NCBI RefSeq assembly: GCF_964212655.1 | Contig: NZ_OZ156465.1 | Location: forward strand, 186,001-250,000 | DNA from: Candidatus Thiodiazotropha sp. LNASS1 | GTDB taxonomy: Bacteria > Pseudomonadota > Gammaproteobacteria > Chromatiales > Chromatiaceae | DNA length: 64,000 nt | Direction of reading: 5' to 3' | In this document: positions 9,039-17,300 of the stretch, piece after piece | How positions within the stretch are numbered: position 1 is the stretch's first letter | Layout of the letters: every line of letters begins with the position of its first letter | Position numbers and translations under genes: made by a program | Notes under the pieces: model-generated | Seen by the model: the letters and a program-made list of their open reading frames with translations, nothing else | Told to the model about the DNA's origin: nothing | Databases searched by the model: none

Positions 9039-10235
9039 TCAAGTTTGGGCAAACTGGCCGAAATTCGAGATAAAAACATGTTGGTGTTTTTCTTCCGCTT
9101 GTTCCACCCAGCGTCCATAATGGCGCATGATCATCTCGGTAGTTTTATGGCCCATCTGCTGTGCGACAAATAAAGGATTTTCTCCCCCAGAAAGGAGTTG
9201 ACTGGCGTAGGTGTGACGCGTCTGATAGGGGTTACGGTAACGTATCTTGGCGCGTGAGATGATGTACCTCCACGGTCGTTCTAGGTGTTCATAGTCGATG
9301 AGTGGTCCACGTTGCTTCATGCGAACGAAGACGAACTCGACACCCACACAGCTGTATTGTTTTTGATCATGTAAGGCTTCAAGTGCAGCCGGGATCAGAA
9401 TGATATCTCGAGTTCCTGCCTTGGTTTTTGTTTCTTTGAGCTTTCGTTCGACAATGGCGCGCTGAATACGAACTGTCCCATTATACCAATCAATATCACC
9501 CCATTTGAGCCCAAAGAGTTCCGATGTACGTAATCCAGTATAAAATGCGAATTGGAGAATGTTCCTAATCCGTGGATCGTATTCTTTGGCAACGGTCAGT
9601 ATGGTCTTTATCTCATCCTCGGTGAACGGATCGACCACGTAGCCAGTTTTTGCCTGCGTTCGACTGACTAATTTGCTGACTTTGATCTTGTCGAGTGGGT
9701 TCTTATCGATAATGTCGTCATTCAGGGCCTGGTCGAGAATGGCGCGAAGAGGTGTGAGGTCATTCCGAATACTCTTTAGGCTACCTGTGCGGTTTCGAAT
9801 CCACTCGCGAATCGCCTGAGGAGTTAGATCGCGGGCACGATAATCCCCAAATTCTGGAATTAGATGTGCCTGGCAACTCTTTTTGTAACAACGATAGGTG
9901 CTATGTGGGTGAGTTCGCTCGATATCTTTCAACCAGTTTTCAAGCAACTCTTTAATCGTGATATTCGAAACTGCGTGGCCAAATAAACGGGCTCGCTTCG
10001 AATTGGGGAAATATTCATTGTAGCGGAATGTCCGGCGCTCAATGGCGTTTTCTACTTCCGCCTTTAGATTGATGGCGTAGCGCTGGTCAGCTTTCTTGTC
10101 AGGGTCAAGGCCAGTAAGCGTCTCTTTGCATTGCACGCCACGATACTGGAACTGGATTTCGATAGAGCTTACGCCGCTTTCGTAGTCCCTGATTCTTACG
10201 CCTCTCGCGAGCTTAACAGACCTTTCTCTACCCAT
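9039..10235 (-). CDS. int: Tyrosine-recombinase integrase
   Basis: Site-specific recombinase of the phage-integrase family, 398 aa. The N-terminal 65 residues match the DUF3596-type arm-binding domain (RGVRIRDYESGVSSIEIQF). Residues 90-185 are the SAM-like core-binding domain. The catalytic domain follows with Arg236 (GLRTSE), Arg340-His341 (QTRHTYAS), His363 (MGHKT) and the nucleophile Tyr373 (RHYGRW); the first His of the usual HxxR box is Tyr337, as is common in this subfamily. The start ATG overlaps the end of the excisionase gene by 40 bp, so the two are co-transcribed. Its location at the left end of the ICE genes makes it the likely integration enzyme of the element. Confidence 0.93.
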   Translation of the reverse strand: MGRERSVKLARGVRIRDYESGVSSIEIQFQYRGVQCKETLTGLDPDKKADQRYAINLKAEVENAIERRTFRYNEYFPNSKRARLFGHAVSNITIKELLENWLKDIERTHPHSTYRCYKKSCQAHLIPEFGDYRARDLTPQAIREWIRNRTGSLKSIRNDLTPLRAILDQALNDDIIDKNPLDKIKVSKLVSRTQAKTGYVVDPFTEDEIKTILTVAKEYDPRIRNILQFAFYTGLRTSELFGLKWGDIDWYNGTVRIQRAIVERKLKETKTKAGTRDIILIPAALEALHDQKQYSCVGVEFVFVRMKQRGPLIDYEHLERPWRYIISRAKIRYRNPYQTRHTYASQLLSGGENPLFVAQQMGHKTTEMIMRHYGRWVEQAEEKHQHVFISNFGQFAQT

Positions 10236-10387
10236 TTTTCAACAGCCTCCGTGTTGATCCAAAGATTATTGTTTCGGACCTGGCAGTGGATGCCGTCCAA
10301 CCAAATCCCTTTTTTGCGCCTAGCATGCACCGCATTGGCGGTATCTCCAGAAAGGTCGCAATACTTCAATAATTTAACCCATTTCAT
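10196..10387 (-). CDS. xis: Excisionase-like DNA-binding protein
   Basis: A 63-aa protein of the phage excisionase-like family (Exc type). Diagnostic features are the start KWVKLLKYCDLSGDT, the winged-helix core HARRKKGIWLDGIHCQ, and the ending LWINTEAVEKWVEKGL. Such proteins bend DNA at att sites and steer the integrase towards excision. It is the first gene of the leftward int operon and overlaps the integrase start. The start ATG at 10387 has only a weak ribosome site (GAG). Confidence 0.85.
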   Translation of the reverse strand: MKWVKLLKYCDLSGDTANAVHARRKKGIWLDGIHCQVRNNNLWINTEAVEKWVEKGLLSSREA

Positions 10388-10883
10388 TGTTTCGATAGCT
10401 CATGCTTGGATGGTCTCATATCGTCCGGCATTCGCCTGTATGGTCCCAGCTATCTTGGAGCAGGCTCTGCACTTAATCAGGCTTGAAAGCCTGTACCGAG
10501 GGTCGATGTTTCGAGCTTGATTTAGCGTTTACCAATCGGTTAAGCGCAGGCTTGTACGGTCGCGATGTAATCAGGTCCTCATGTTCTCCCTGTGTTCGTA
10601 AATCCGCTGAAGTGGTTCTTCATCAGCGATGTCGCCAAATCCAGATCGGACTGCTCAGCTACAGTGTGGAGTTTATCTGTGGTACCCAGTATACCGATTC
10701 CCTGCACACCGGCCTACAGGGCGTAGGCCGCAAGCACAATCTCAATTTCGCTTCGGTGGGGTGCAAGTGGTTTAAGTGTAGCTTCAACGATTGCAAATAC
10801 CCGAACGATTTTTTAAGTGTCACTCCGTTAGGGAATAGTCCGCAGGAAAACGATGTTCAAATATGAGCGCCCAGCGGTTGAGA

Positions 10884-11146
10884 TTAGCGTATGCAAAGTG
10901 GAGCTAGAGTTGACCGAGCTAAATGAAACAGTTCTTTGTCTATCAAATTCCGCAATTGAACATCGGTCATAGCCTGTAAAAGCTGACCCAATGTACGTGC
11001 ACTGATATGCAGGGTCAGATCACCGAGGTTCTAAAAAACCGATATATCGTACTCGCGGTGTAACCGGTTTCGCTCACGACCTTACGCGCCGTCGGCCCGG
11101 CATGGCCCTGTTCCAGAATGATCTATTCGGCAACCTCCAGGGCCAT
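10884..11146 (-). pseudogene. TetR/AcrR-family regulator, broken
   Basis: Reading the minus strand from an ATG at 11146 gives MALEVAE, an in-frame stop, then a typical TetR helix-turn-helix: LEQGHAGPTARKVVSETG followed by YTASTIYRFF. After a one-base shift it continues NLGDLTLHISARTLGQLLQAM. The pattern (Gly-x-x-G-x-T-A-R, Gly-Y-T-x-S-T-I-Y-R-F-F, then the L-x-D-L helix) is that of the family DNA-binding domain. The stop, the shift and the lack of a ligand-binding domain show that it is non-functional. It may once have regulated the adjacent activator genes or a lost cargo. Confidence 0.6.
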
Positions 11147-11268
11147 AACACAGATCACATCATGGCTATGGTCGCTCCACCGGGCCATTGTTCGATCCAC
11201 AGAATAGGGTGACGTCCGTTAGCAATGTAAGCCATCGCGAAGGGGATAAGATAAATCCGTAAAACAAC

Positions 11269-11298
11269 TATGAACGTTGTTCACAATAGGCGTTCATA
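11269..11298. promoter_or_regulatory. Perfect 8-bp inverted repeat upstream of the FlhD-like gene (candidate operator)
   Basis: TATGAACG and CGTTCATA flank a 14-base spacer; a second nested dyad, TGAAC-GTT-GTTCA, lies at 11271-11283. The position 120-150 bp before the activator start fits a regulator site. The protein that binds it is unknown. Confidence 0.5.
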
Positions 11299-11420
11299 TA
11301 TTACAAGTTGGTAGTAAACAAGCACAAAAACGGCTTTATATGGATGAGCTTTCGAACTCATTTATTTCCATCTATGTCCCTAACATGGGCAAGGAAGAAG
11401 ATCAACAGGGAGAGGTAGTC

Positions 11421-11714
11421 ATGAAAATCGATTTTTCCAGTGTCAATGTCGAGTACTTGATTCATGTTCGAGACATCGCCCGCGAGGATCCCGAAATGGC
11501 GGCTCCTCTGCTGGGAATGTCACCGGAACTTGCAAGTTTGCTGGCACAAGCACCTGCCGATTATCTGGCTAAAATCGCCCAGGTCAAGGTGCCGTTGATA
11601 GCGGCTCGTGGTGATACCGTGTGGTGGTACCGACTTTTCAAGGCACTCGTCGAGGGAAATACCGAAGAGGTTGATGCGGTACTCCAGGCTGCAAGTCTAA
11701 CTGTTCTCTCCTGA
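11421..11714 (+). CDS. FlhD-like activator subunit
   Basis: The 97-aa product (MKIDFSSVNVEYL) has the layout of FlhD: an N-terminal helix with the pattern V-E-Y-L-x-x-x-R-D-I, then PLLGMSPELASLLAQAP, then a segment resembling the lead-in to the FlhD helix-turn-helix. FlhD/FlhC form a heterohexameric activator; the same fold is used by SetDC, AcaDC and BisDC, master activators of conjugative elements. ATG 11421 follows GGGAGAGG at good spacing; the frame is open upstream to 11277 and ATG 11340 or 11394 are alternatives. The FlhC-like gene follows 20 bp downstream. I infer that the pair turns on the transfer genes of this ICE. Similarity is modest, so the call rests partly on the neighbour. Confidence 0.65.
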   Translation: MKIDFSSVNVEYLIHVRDIAREDPEMAAPLLGMSPELASLLAQAPADYLAKIAQVKVPLIAARGDTVWWYRLFKALVEGNTEEVDAVLQAASLTVLS

Positions 11715-11734
11715 TTGAAACCGGTAGCCCGCCG

Positions 11735-12409
11735 ATGTGCGTTGGTAATACCGACCGGTTGCTTGCCTTGATTGCCAGGAAGGAAAGCGAAGCAAACACG
11801 CCCGGTAACATAGACCTCGTCAATCAAGCACGGCATACGCTCGAGGCCGTTCATCTGGTTAAACTGGGTGCCCGGGCTTCATTGGTATGCCAGCTAACCG
11901 GACTGACGAAGAAGGTCGTCAGCGGACTCTATCCGCTGCTTACCGGGATGTCATCACCACCGGGGCAGGTCCCGTTCACGGATACCTGGTACTTGAAATG
12001 CAATCGACGTCTATTGCACGCGAATCTTGTTTGGCGATTGTTCCAGCACCTGGAAATAATCAAGCGCACCGCTGCCAAAGTGCTGATCCATGTCTACGAG
12101 GTCTATGTGGAGATCGTAGATGCCCCCCTTCTGAACCTGACACGCGCTTTCTTTGTACCCCGCTTGGTCAGGATCAAGGCCTGGTACGAACAGACTTGTG
12201 ATCACTGCGGCATGTCCTATATCGGTCCACTCGACAATGGTGGGTCGGTCTGCCCGGCCTGCAAGGAATATTTCAACCATCGTTGCCGAAGCTGTGGTGG
12301 GGCGCTCGAATATCACCCTATGGGAAGGCGCAAGGTGGTCTGTTCGGAATGTTATGAACGCCAGAGAAGAAACAAGAAACGTCTAAATTACGGTGGGATC
12401 GATGGCTAG
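11735..12409 (+). CDS. FlhC-like transcriptional activator subunit
   Basis: 224 aa with the FlhC layout: helical N-terminus (ARHTLEAVHLVKLGARASLV), the central signature SSPPGQVPFTDTWY (compare the SPPKG-x-LPFS stretch of FlhC), a helix ending TRAFFVPRLVR, and a C-terminal zinc-binding region. That region holds four CxxC pairs (Cys155/158, 173/176, 184/187, 203/206), whereas flagellar FlhC has only four zinc-ligand cysteines, so a second zinc site is likely. Its end overlaps the start of parB. By analogy with SetC, AcaC and BisC it should bind promoters of the transfer operons together with the FlhD-like partner; this is inferred from context. Confidence 0.85.
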   Translation: MCVGNTDRLLALIARKESEANTPGNIDLVNQARHTLEAVHLVKLGARASLVCQLTGLTKKVVSGLYPLLTGMSSPPGQVPFTDTWYLKCNRRLLHANLVWRLFQHLEIIKRTAAKVLIHVYEVYVEIVDAPLLNLTRAFFVPRLVRIKAWYEQTCDHCGMSYIGPLDNGGSVCPACKEYFNHRCRSCGGALEYHPMGRRKVVCSECYERQRRNKKRLNYGGIDG

Positions 12410-13976
12410 CCAGGTAGCAAAGGGTGAACTGGCAAAGGCGGCCATCGAAGAACCGGCTGCGATGCTGCTGGATGTGCGTTGTATCAGGCCCTATGAGCGC
12501 AATCCACGCCAGTGCGAGAATCCCGAATATGACCGAATTAAGGCCTCGATACGGGCTATCGGCCTCGATCAGCCGCTGGTTGTTACCCAGCGACCCGGTA
12601 CTACTGACTACATCGTCCATTCGGGGGGCAATACCCGCCTGCTCATCCTCAAGGAACTGTACGAGGAGAACAGTAATGACCGATTCGCTCATGTGCGGTG
12701 CCTTATCAAGCCCTGGAACCGGGAATCGGATGTGCTTCTGGCCCATCTTCGGGAAAATGATCTGCGTGGCAGCCTGAGCTTTATCGACAAAGCGCGGGCC
12801 GTCTTCGATATAAAGCAACTGCTCGAAGCAGAACTGGGTATCGAGGCACTCTCCCAGAGACGGCTCGAGATGGCACTGCATGCTGGTGGATACGCGCTCA
12901 GCCAGGGATTGATCTCGCGCATGGGCTATGCGGTCAAGCGGCTGCTGCCCCTGATCCCGCGGGCATTGAACGCGGGATTGGGCAGACCGCAGGTACAAAG
13001 AATCCGCGCGCTGGACGACGCGGCGTTTCAGCTCTGGCAAAGACATAGCCTGGGTGACGAAGCGGCCTTCGATGAGGTATTTGCCGCCTTGTGCCGGCGT
13101 TTCGATGACCCCGACTGGGATACCGGACAGTTACAAGGTGCATTCGAGGCCGAGATCGCGGAGCAGGCGGAGGTCAGCATCAACAGGGTACGCGTGGAGC
13201 TTGATGCCCAGCTCGCTGGAGAGGTGCTGACGATCCCCGAGTTCGAAGATGACAACGGCACTGCCAGTGAGACAGGAGAAGCTGCAATCCCAGCGGAAAA
13301 ACCCCAGATGCATTCGCTCTCGCTGCAAACTGAACCGAATGCTGTCAACCGGGGTATTCCCTGCGAAGATCCAGAACAGAACGTAGAGCACGATAGGGCT
13401 ACAGAGGGCAATAGAGAGACTATTCCTGAGGCAACGGATCTTGCTGAAGAGGCGTCGTTGGAAGCGCCTGATTCCCCTGTCGAGCAGATCCTGACTGCCG
13501 GCCAATCCGCTCCCAGTGATCTCAAGTCCTTGCGGGCGCGCGCCTGGACCTTGGCGTCCCGTCTGGCGCAACGCAACGGTATCGGCGAGCTCGTGGAGCC
13601 GCTTTCCGGCAAGGGGCTGGGATTCATTCTGCGTGACGTGCCTGACCCAGCCCTGGCCGATCAACTGGATGACGAAACCCTGAGCCAGATCTCCATGGTC
13701 TGGTGGCATCTTGCCGCATGTGCGGAGATGACCGTGGCGCCGATCGCGTCCTTGGTGCCGATGCTGCCGGCGGAATCGGTGCTTCGCCGGGCGCTCGAAC
13801 AGCAGGATGCGGGTCTGCTCTTCAGCGGGGTGTGGACGCTCGATCCCGGCAATACCGGCTACCGGCTGTGGCGTCGTGTGGGTGAACCGGACTGGCGTGA
13901 CCTGCTCAACCTGATGGATACCTATCGCCGGATCAGCCATCTGGCGGACGAGACCGAAACAAGACTTTGGGAGTAG
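12402..13976 (+). CDS. parB: ParB-family partition protein of PFGI-1-type ICE
   Basis: 524 aa. Residues 25-120 or so form the ParB/Srx-like N-terminal domain (IRPYERNPRQCEN, DQPLVVTQRPG, HSGGNTRLLIL), followed by a helical DNA-binding part and a long acidic, probably disordered linker (about 285-365). ATG 12402 lies inside the last codons of the FlhC-like gene, indicating translational coupling; GTG 12393 is an alternative. ParB proteins of this class help keep the excised circular ICE in dividing cells. No ParA was found in the window. The two 17-bp palindromes at 15872 and 15938 are candidate binding sites. Confidence 0.85.
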   Translation: MASQVAKGELAKAAIEEPAAMLLDVRCIRPYERNPRQCENPEYDRIKASIRAIGLDQPLVVTQRPGTTDYIVHSGGNTRLLILKELYEENSNDRFAHVRCLIKPWNRESDVLLAHLRENDLRGSLSFIDKARAVFDIKQLLEAELGIEALSQRRLEMALHAGGYALSQGLISRMGYAVKRLLPLIPRALNAGLGRPQVQRIRALDDAAFQLWQRHSLGDEAAFDEVFAALCRRFDDPDWDTGQLQGAFEAEIAEQAEVSINRVRVELDAQLAGEVLTIPEFEDDNGTASETGEAAIPAEKPQMHSLSLQTEPNAVNRGIPCEDPEQNVEHDRATEGNRETIPEATDLAEEASLEAPDSPVEQILTAGQSAPSDLKSLRARAWTLASRLAQRNGIGELVEPLSGKGLGFILRDVPDPALADQLDDETLSQISMVWWHLAACAEMTVAPIASLVPMLPAESVLRRALEQQDAGLLFSGVWTLDPGNTGYRLWRRVGEPDWRDLLNLMDTYRRISHLADETETRLWE

Positions 13977-13980
13977 GGGG

Positions 13981-14589
13981 ATGGAAGGCACCAAGGAATC
14001 CGATCTGATCACGGCGGTACTCCTGTACGCGATCCGCTGTCTGGCCGAAGGCGACTATCCTGCGCTGCGCACCATGAACTTCGGACCCAGGGAGATCGAA
14101 GCCCTGCGCGAGATGAGCCTCTCGGACCTCTATCGTATCGAGTCCCTGCGTGTCCATTGCCTGCAGATCGGTCTCGACCGGCAGAGCTATTGGCCCATGA
14201 TGGACAATCTGCGCCAACAGCGTGAGTCGGAAGAGACACAACAGACCCTGATTGCGGCCGATGCGCCGCTGGAGATGATGCAGACGCTGTTTGGCCTGGG
14301 GCCGCGCGAGTACAGCCGCATGCGTCGCATGCTCTCGGTTGACCCCTCGGTGGGGCGTCCGCCGGAACCGGATGAGGAGAGCACGCATAGGCTGTGGCAC
14401 GCCTGGGTGGACCGGGCTGCTGATCCGGTATCCGGGCCACTGTCCCCTCAAGCCTATCTCGAACTGCAGGCCGAAACCGGCCTATTGATGCGCGCGATCT
14501 GGAACCTGACCCAGCGTTGGGACCAGTATGGCGATTTGAACAACCACAGTGAACCGGATGCAGCGAAACGGTTGCGAGTCGATGAGTGA
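13981..14589 (+). CDS. DUF2857 (STY4526-like) ICE protein
   Basis: 202 aa. The N-terminal half is helical, with the pattern MNFGPREIEALREMSLSDLY, followed by AADAPLEMMQTLFGLGPREY, which looks like a helix-turn-helix. The gene sits 4 bp after parB and overlaps the next gene by 8 bp, the usual position of DUF2857 in PFGI-1-type elements. Its role is not established; a DNA-binding regulatory role is an inference from the helical pattern. Confidence 0.75.
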   Translation: MEGTKESDLITAVLLYAIRCLAEGDYPALRTMNFGPREIEALREMSLSDLYRIESLRVHCLQIGLDRQSYWPMMDNLRQQRESEETQQTLIAADAPLEMMQTLFGLGPREYSRMRRMLSVDPSVGRPPEPDEESTHRLWHAWVDRAADPVSGPLSPQAYLELQAETGLLMRAIWNLTQRWDQYGDLNNHSEPDAAKRLRVDE

Positions 14590-15859
14590 GTGTGGCTCAG
14601 CGGTTCGCCCCGAAACCCTGGCGCTGGATGCCCTGATACAGGCCACGATCGAACATGCCGGGGAGGGTGAGGTCCGACACGCCTCGGATTCGATGCTGTT
14701 TCTTGGCAACCGGCATACCGCCTTTCCTACGCTGGTGGTGCAAGACCCGGTACTCGAGCCGGTGGACAAGCTGGTATGGATGAGCATCCGGCTGCAGGCC
14801 AGCGAGACTGGCGGCAATACCGCATTCCCCAGTTACGCCTCCATTGCGCGGACAGCCAATGTCTCCTCCAAGGCCACCATTGCCCGTGCCATCGCCATTC
14901 TGCGCATCACCCGCTGGTTGACCCTCTGTGCACGCCTGCGGGGGAAGTGTGGCCGTTTCCAGGGCAATGTCTTCGCCCTGCATGACGAGCCCCTGCCACT
15001 GGGCGATGCACTCCATCTCGATTCCGATTACATGCAGTTCCTGAGGGAAGCCGCCGAACATCGCCATGCCCGGGTACGGGCCGTCGCCCGGGGAGCGCTG
15101 GCCACGATCGACGAGGACATCGAGTTGGGTCGTGATGTCTGCGCCGATGAACATCCGGTCACGCGTCGCATACAGGCGACCGAGGTGGTGGAAAAGGAGA
15201 TGCCGCGTCGCTTCTTCGCCTTCAGCGCCAAGGTCATGACCGAGCTTCGCGGCCATTCATCCAGCCGAAACGGTCCGGATCACCAGGAACAAAATATGAA
15301 CCCGGTGGAAGCGGGGGTGCAAAATTTACACCCTCAAAATTCAAACCCGGCCAGTTGTAGTTGTAGTGAAACTAATAAAACTACGACTACCCACCACAGC
15401 GAGCAGAAAAGATTTGTACTTCACGGGGAGGGAGAAGCGCCGTTGATCTATCCCCGGCGCCTCTCGGCCAACCAGCGTGAGCTGGCCGATCGCTATCTCA
15501 ACCAGGTGCCACCGGACCAGCGCCAGGCCATTCTCGATGAACTGGAGGGGCGGATCCGCTCTGAGCAGCGCGGCATGAAACCGCTCTACGACGAGATGAG
15601 CTTCCTGAATTCCTTGTGCAAGGCATTGAAAAAAGGCGAGTTTGAATCCAACCTCGGGATCAGGGTCCATGAGGAGCGCATCGCCCGTGAGCGGGAATTA
15701 CAGCAGGGCAAAGCACGATGTGCAGACCCATCAGCGATCCCAGGGCTTGAGAATTTACGCAGACAGATCCAGGCCGGGGAAGGCCCCATCGCCGAGATAC
15801 GACAGACGCTCGGTATACGCAGACCGTCCAAACAGGCTAAGGATTCCAATACACCCTGA
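14582..15859 (+). CDS. STY4528-family ICE protein (winged-helix, possibly replication)
   Basis: 425 aa. ATG 14582 overlaps the end of the DUF2857 gene. Residues 50-130 resemble a replication-initiator or helix-turn-helix domain (DKLVWMSIRLQAS, then PSYASIARTANVSSKATIARAI). A low-complexity linker (about 230-285, rich in Asn, Ser, Thr) leads to a helical C-terminus with LSANQRELADRYLNQVPPDQ. The family is found next to DUF2857 in Salmonella SPI-7-like and PFGI-1-like elements. A part in replication or relocation of the element is suggested by the family name; it is not shown by the sequence. Confidence 0.8.
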   Translation: MSECGSAVRPETLALDALIQATIEHAGEGEVRHASDSMLFLGNRHTAFPTLVVQDPVLEPVDKLVWMSIRLQASETGGNTAFPSYASIARTANVSSKATIARAIAILRITRWLTLCARLRGKCGRFQGNVFALHDEPLPLGDALHLDSDYMQFLREAAEHRHARVRAVARGALATIDEDIELGRDVCADEHPVTRRIQATEVVEKEMPRRFFAFSAKVMTELRGHSSSRNGPDHQEQNMNPVEAGVQNLHPQNSNPASCSCSETNKTTTTHHSEQKRFVLHGEGEAPLIYPRRLSANQRELADRYLNQVPPDQRQAILDELEGRIRSEQRGMKPLYDEMSFLNSLCKALKKGEFESNLGIRVHEERIARERELQQGKARCADPSAIPGLENLRRQIQAGEGPIAEIRQTLGIRRPSKQAKDSNTP

Positions 15860-15871
15860 TCCGCTATGCAG

Positions 15872-15888
15872 TGATGACACGGTCATCA
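15872..15888. promoter_or_regulatory. 17-bp palindrome, copy 1 (candidate operator or parS)
   Basis: TGATGAC-ACG-GTCATCA, perfect 7-bp arms with a 3-base spacer. A second copy with the same arms lies 66 bp downstream. Both lie in the short gap between the STY4528 and PFL_4669 genes. Confidence 0.6.
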
Positions 15889-15937
15889 TCCACTCAGGCG
15901 GTGTTCAAACTTTGCACCCCCGTATCTTCAGCATAGG

Positions 15938-15954
15938 TGATGACACTGTCATCA
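15938..15954. promoter_or_regulatory. 17-bp palindrome, copy 2 (candidate operator or parS)
   Basis: TGATGAC-ACT-GTCATCA, identical arms to the copy at 15872 and a one-base difference in the spacer. Two identical sites on nearly the same helix face point to a dimeric regulator or to ParB. The gene downstream starts at 16065. Confidence 0.6.
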
Positions 15955-16064
15955 AGTCTCCAGCATAAATCCCAACGGCCCGGAACCGAGTTAACGGTTG
16001 TCCACCTCCCTGTTTCATGGAGAGATAACGGCTGATTGCAACAGCCTCGGAGGATGGATGCACC

Positions 16065-16847
16065 ATGAACTCACAACAAGCCATACCCCAGGAAAAGGAG
16101 AATACGGCAACCGGTGTGAAGCAGGCGGCTGACGGTCCCGGTGCTTTGCGGGGCCAGGCCTGGCTGACGGTGCAGACCCGCCAGGCACAGCAGCTGATCC
16201 GTGGCCGCAACAGCAGCACGGACAAACCGGCGATCATCGGATTGGTAGGCTTTGCCGATCGGTTGCGGGTGATCTGGCAGGCGGCACGTGACGACGATCC
16301 CTATGCAGACTGGTGGCTGATCAAGGTGCACCAGGCACTCGATCAGGCGCGTGGGTTCATCGGGAGCCACCAGGAGGAACTGGATAAGCAACTGGCGCAG
16401 ATGCCGGCCTTAGAGGTGGAGGTGGCGCAATCCCAGCGGCCTTACCGGATCCGCCTCCAGTTCGCCAATCCCTACGCCTACCAGGGTGCTCAATTGATTG
16501 CCGCCTACGACACCCTGGTGCGTACCGTAATGACCTGTCGCCATATCGGCCTGTTGGACAACGAGGATACGGAAGGGATCGTCAAGCTGGGCGCACGCAA
16601 GGTTCGCGGGACCTTCGTCGTGCCGCAAGGGTATCGGTTACTGGGCATCGATCGAAATCGTCTGCTACGGGGTTCAGGGAGAGATCCACGGGCCTGCCAA
16701 TTGATGGGCGAGCTGCCGGAGGAGGTGCTGAGCGGAGAAAGGCGCGCACCGCTCGTGCCCCGCAAGGTGGCGTTCCCGATGGCCGTCGCCAGGTCCCTGG
16801 CGCTCGAGCCCCTGTCTTACCCGGATCGCGAAAACCACGACGGTTAG
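16065..16847 (+). CDS. Integrating conjugative element protein, PFL_4669 family (TIGR03761)
   Basis: 260 aa. The middle of the protein is characteristic: ALRGQAWLTVQTRQAQ near residue 28, then PYADWWLIKVHQAL, RIRLQFANPYAYQGA and the C-terminal PQGYRLLGIDRNRLLRGS. The family is found only in PFGI-1/ICEclc-type elements, in the block between the partition genes and the STY4534 gene. Its biochemical function is unknown. ATG 16065 is preceded by GGAGGATGG, a good ribosome site. Two 17-bp palindromes lie in its leader. Confidence 0.88.
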   Translation: MNSQQAIPQEKENTATGVKQAADGPGALRGQAWLTVQTRQAQQLIRGRNSSTDKPAIIGLVGFADRLRVIWQAARDDDPYADWWLIKVHQALDQARGFIGSHQEELDKQLAQMPALEVEVAQSQRPYRIRLQFANPYAYQGAQLIAAYDTLVRTVMTCRHIGLLDNEDTEGIVKLGARKVRGTFVVPQGYRLLGIDRNRLLRGSGRDPRACQLMGELPEEVLSGERRAPLVPRKVAFPMAVARSLALEPLSYPDRENHDG

Positions 16848-16889
16848 TGGTTCGGGTATTCGCTGGTATGCCTGTGTCCACCACCGATA

Positions 16890-17246
16890 ATGCGGCTCAT
16901 GGCTAAGGCGAGCGGTTGCCATCGAATTGCCCTGCAACTCGAACCCCATATTGCACTGGAGGCGATCATCCTGAACCAGCTGGAACGGATTCCAAGCACC
17001 CGGCGTCAGGAGTGGCTGCGGGGATTGTTGGTTCAGGGATTTCTGATCGAGCGCCAGGCGCTGCAGAGGGTTGCCGTAGAGCGAACATCCCGAATCGGAG
17101 CGGGATTCTCCGACTGGTTGGCTGGCGAATCCTCCCGGCTGGCTGCTTCGCCAAAGCGCGAACCGATGCCGGCAGCAGAGAACAGGAACGACGCCGTTCA
17201 CGATGCGAGAAAACCCTTCGCCCAATTGCGCCGGGTCATTGGATGA
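16890..17246 (+). CDS. Small unknown ICE protein upstream of the ParM-like gene
   Basis: 118 aa. ATG 16890 or, nine bases on, ATG 16899. The first 65 residues look helical (ALEAIILNQLERIP, QEWLRGLLVQGFLI); the rest is basic and probably disordered. I do not recognise a family. Because it directly precedes an actin-like ParM/StbA gene, it could be a partner in a type II partition system, but in such systems the adaptor usually follows the actin-like gene. Confidence 0.6.
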   Translation: MRLMAKASGCHRIALQLEPHIALEAIILNQLERIPSTRRQEWLRGLLVQGFLIERQALQRVAVERTSRIGAGFSDWLAGESSRLAASPKREPMPAAENRNDAVHDARKPFAQLRRVIG

Positions 17247-17300
17247 CGGCAATGAACAGAGCGGCAGAAGGAACCCATGACCAAGCGGAGAGGTAATCCC

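Larger units (their letters stand above)
10388..11420. other. Decayed region between excisionase and the FlhD-like gene
   Basis: This kilobase holds no intact gene. A 127-codon forward frame (10483-10866) has an unnatural composition and is not called. The right half contains a broken TetR-family gene (10884-11146, minus strand), and the last 150 bp hold a strong inverted repeat (11269-11298) and probably the promoter of the activator genes. Confidence 0.45.

Noticed and set aside
10483-10866. 127-codon forward frame
   Set aside because: Cys-rich, unnatural composition in a region of decayed sequence; no start signals.
13131-14012. 293-codon open frame on the minus strand
   Set aside because: Antisense to parB; no ribosome site, and the forward gene has clear family motifs across the whole stretch.
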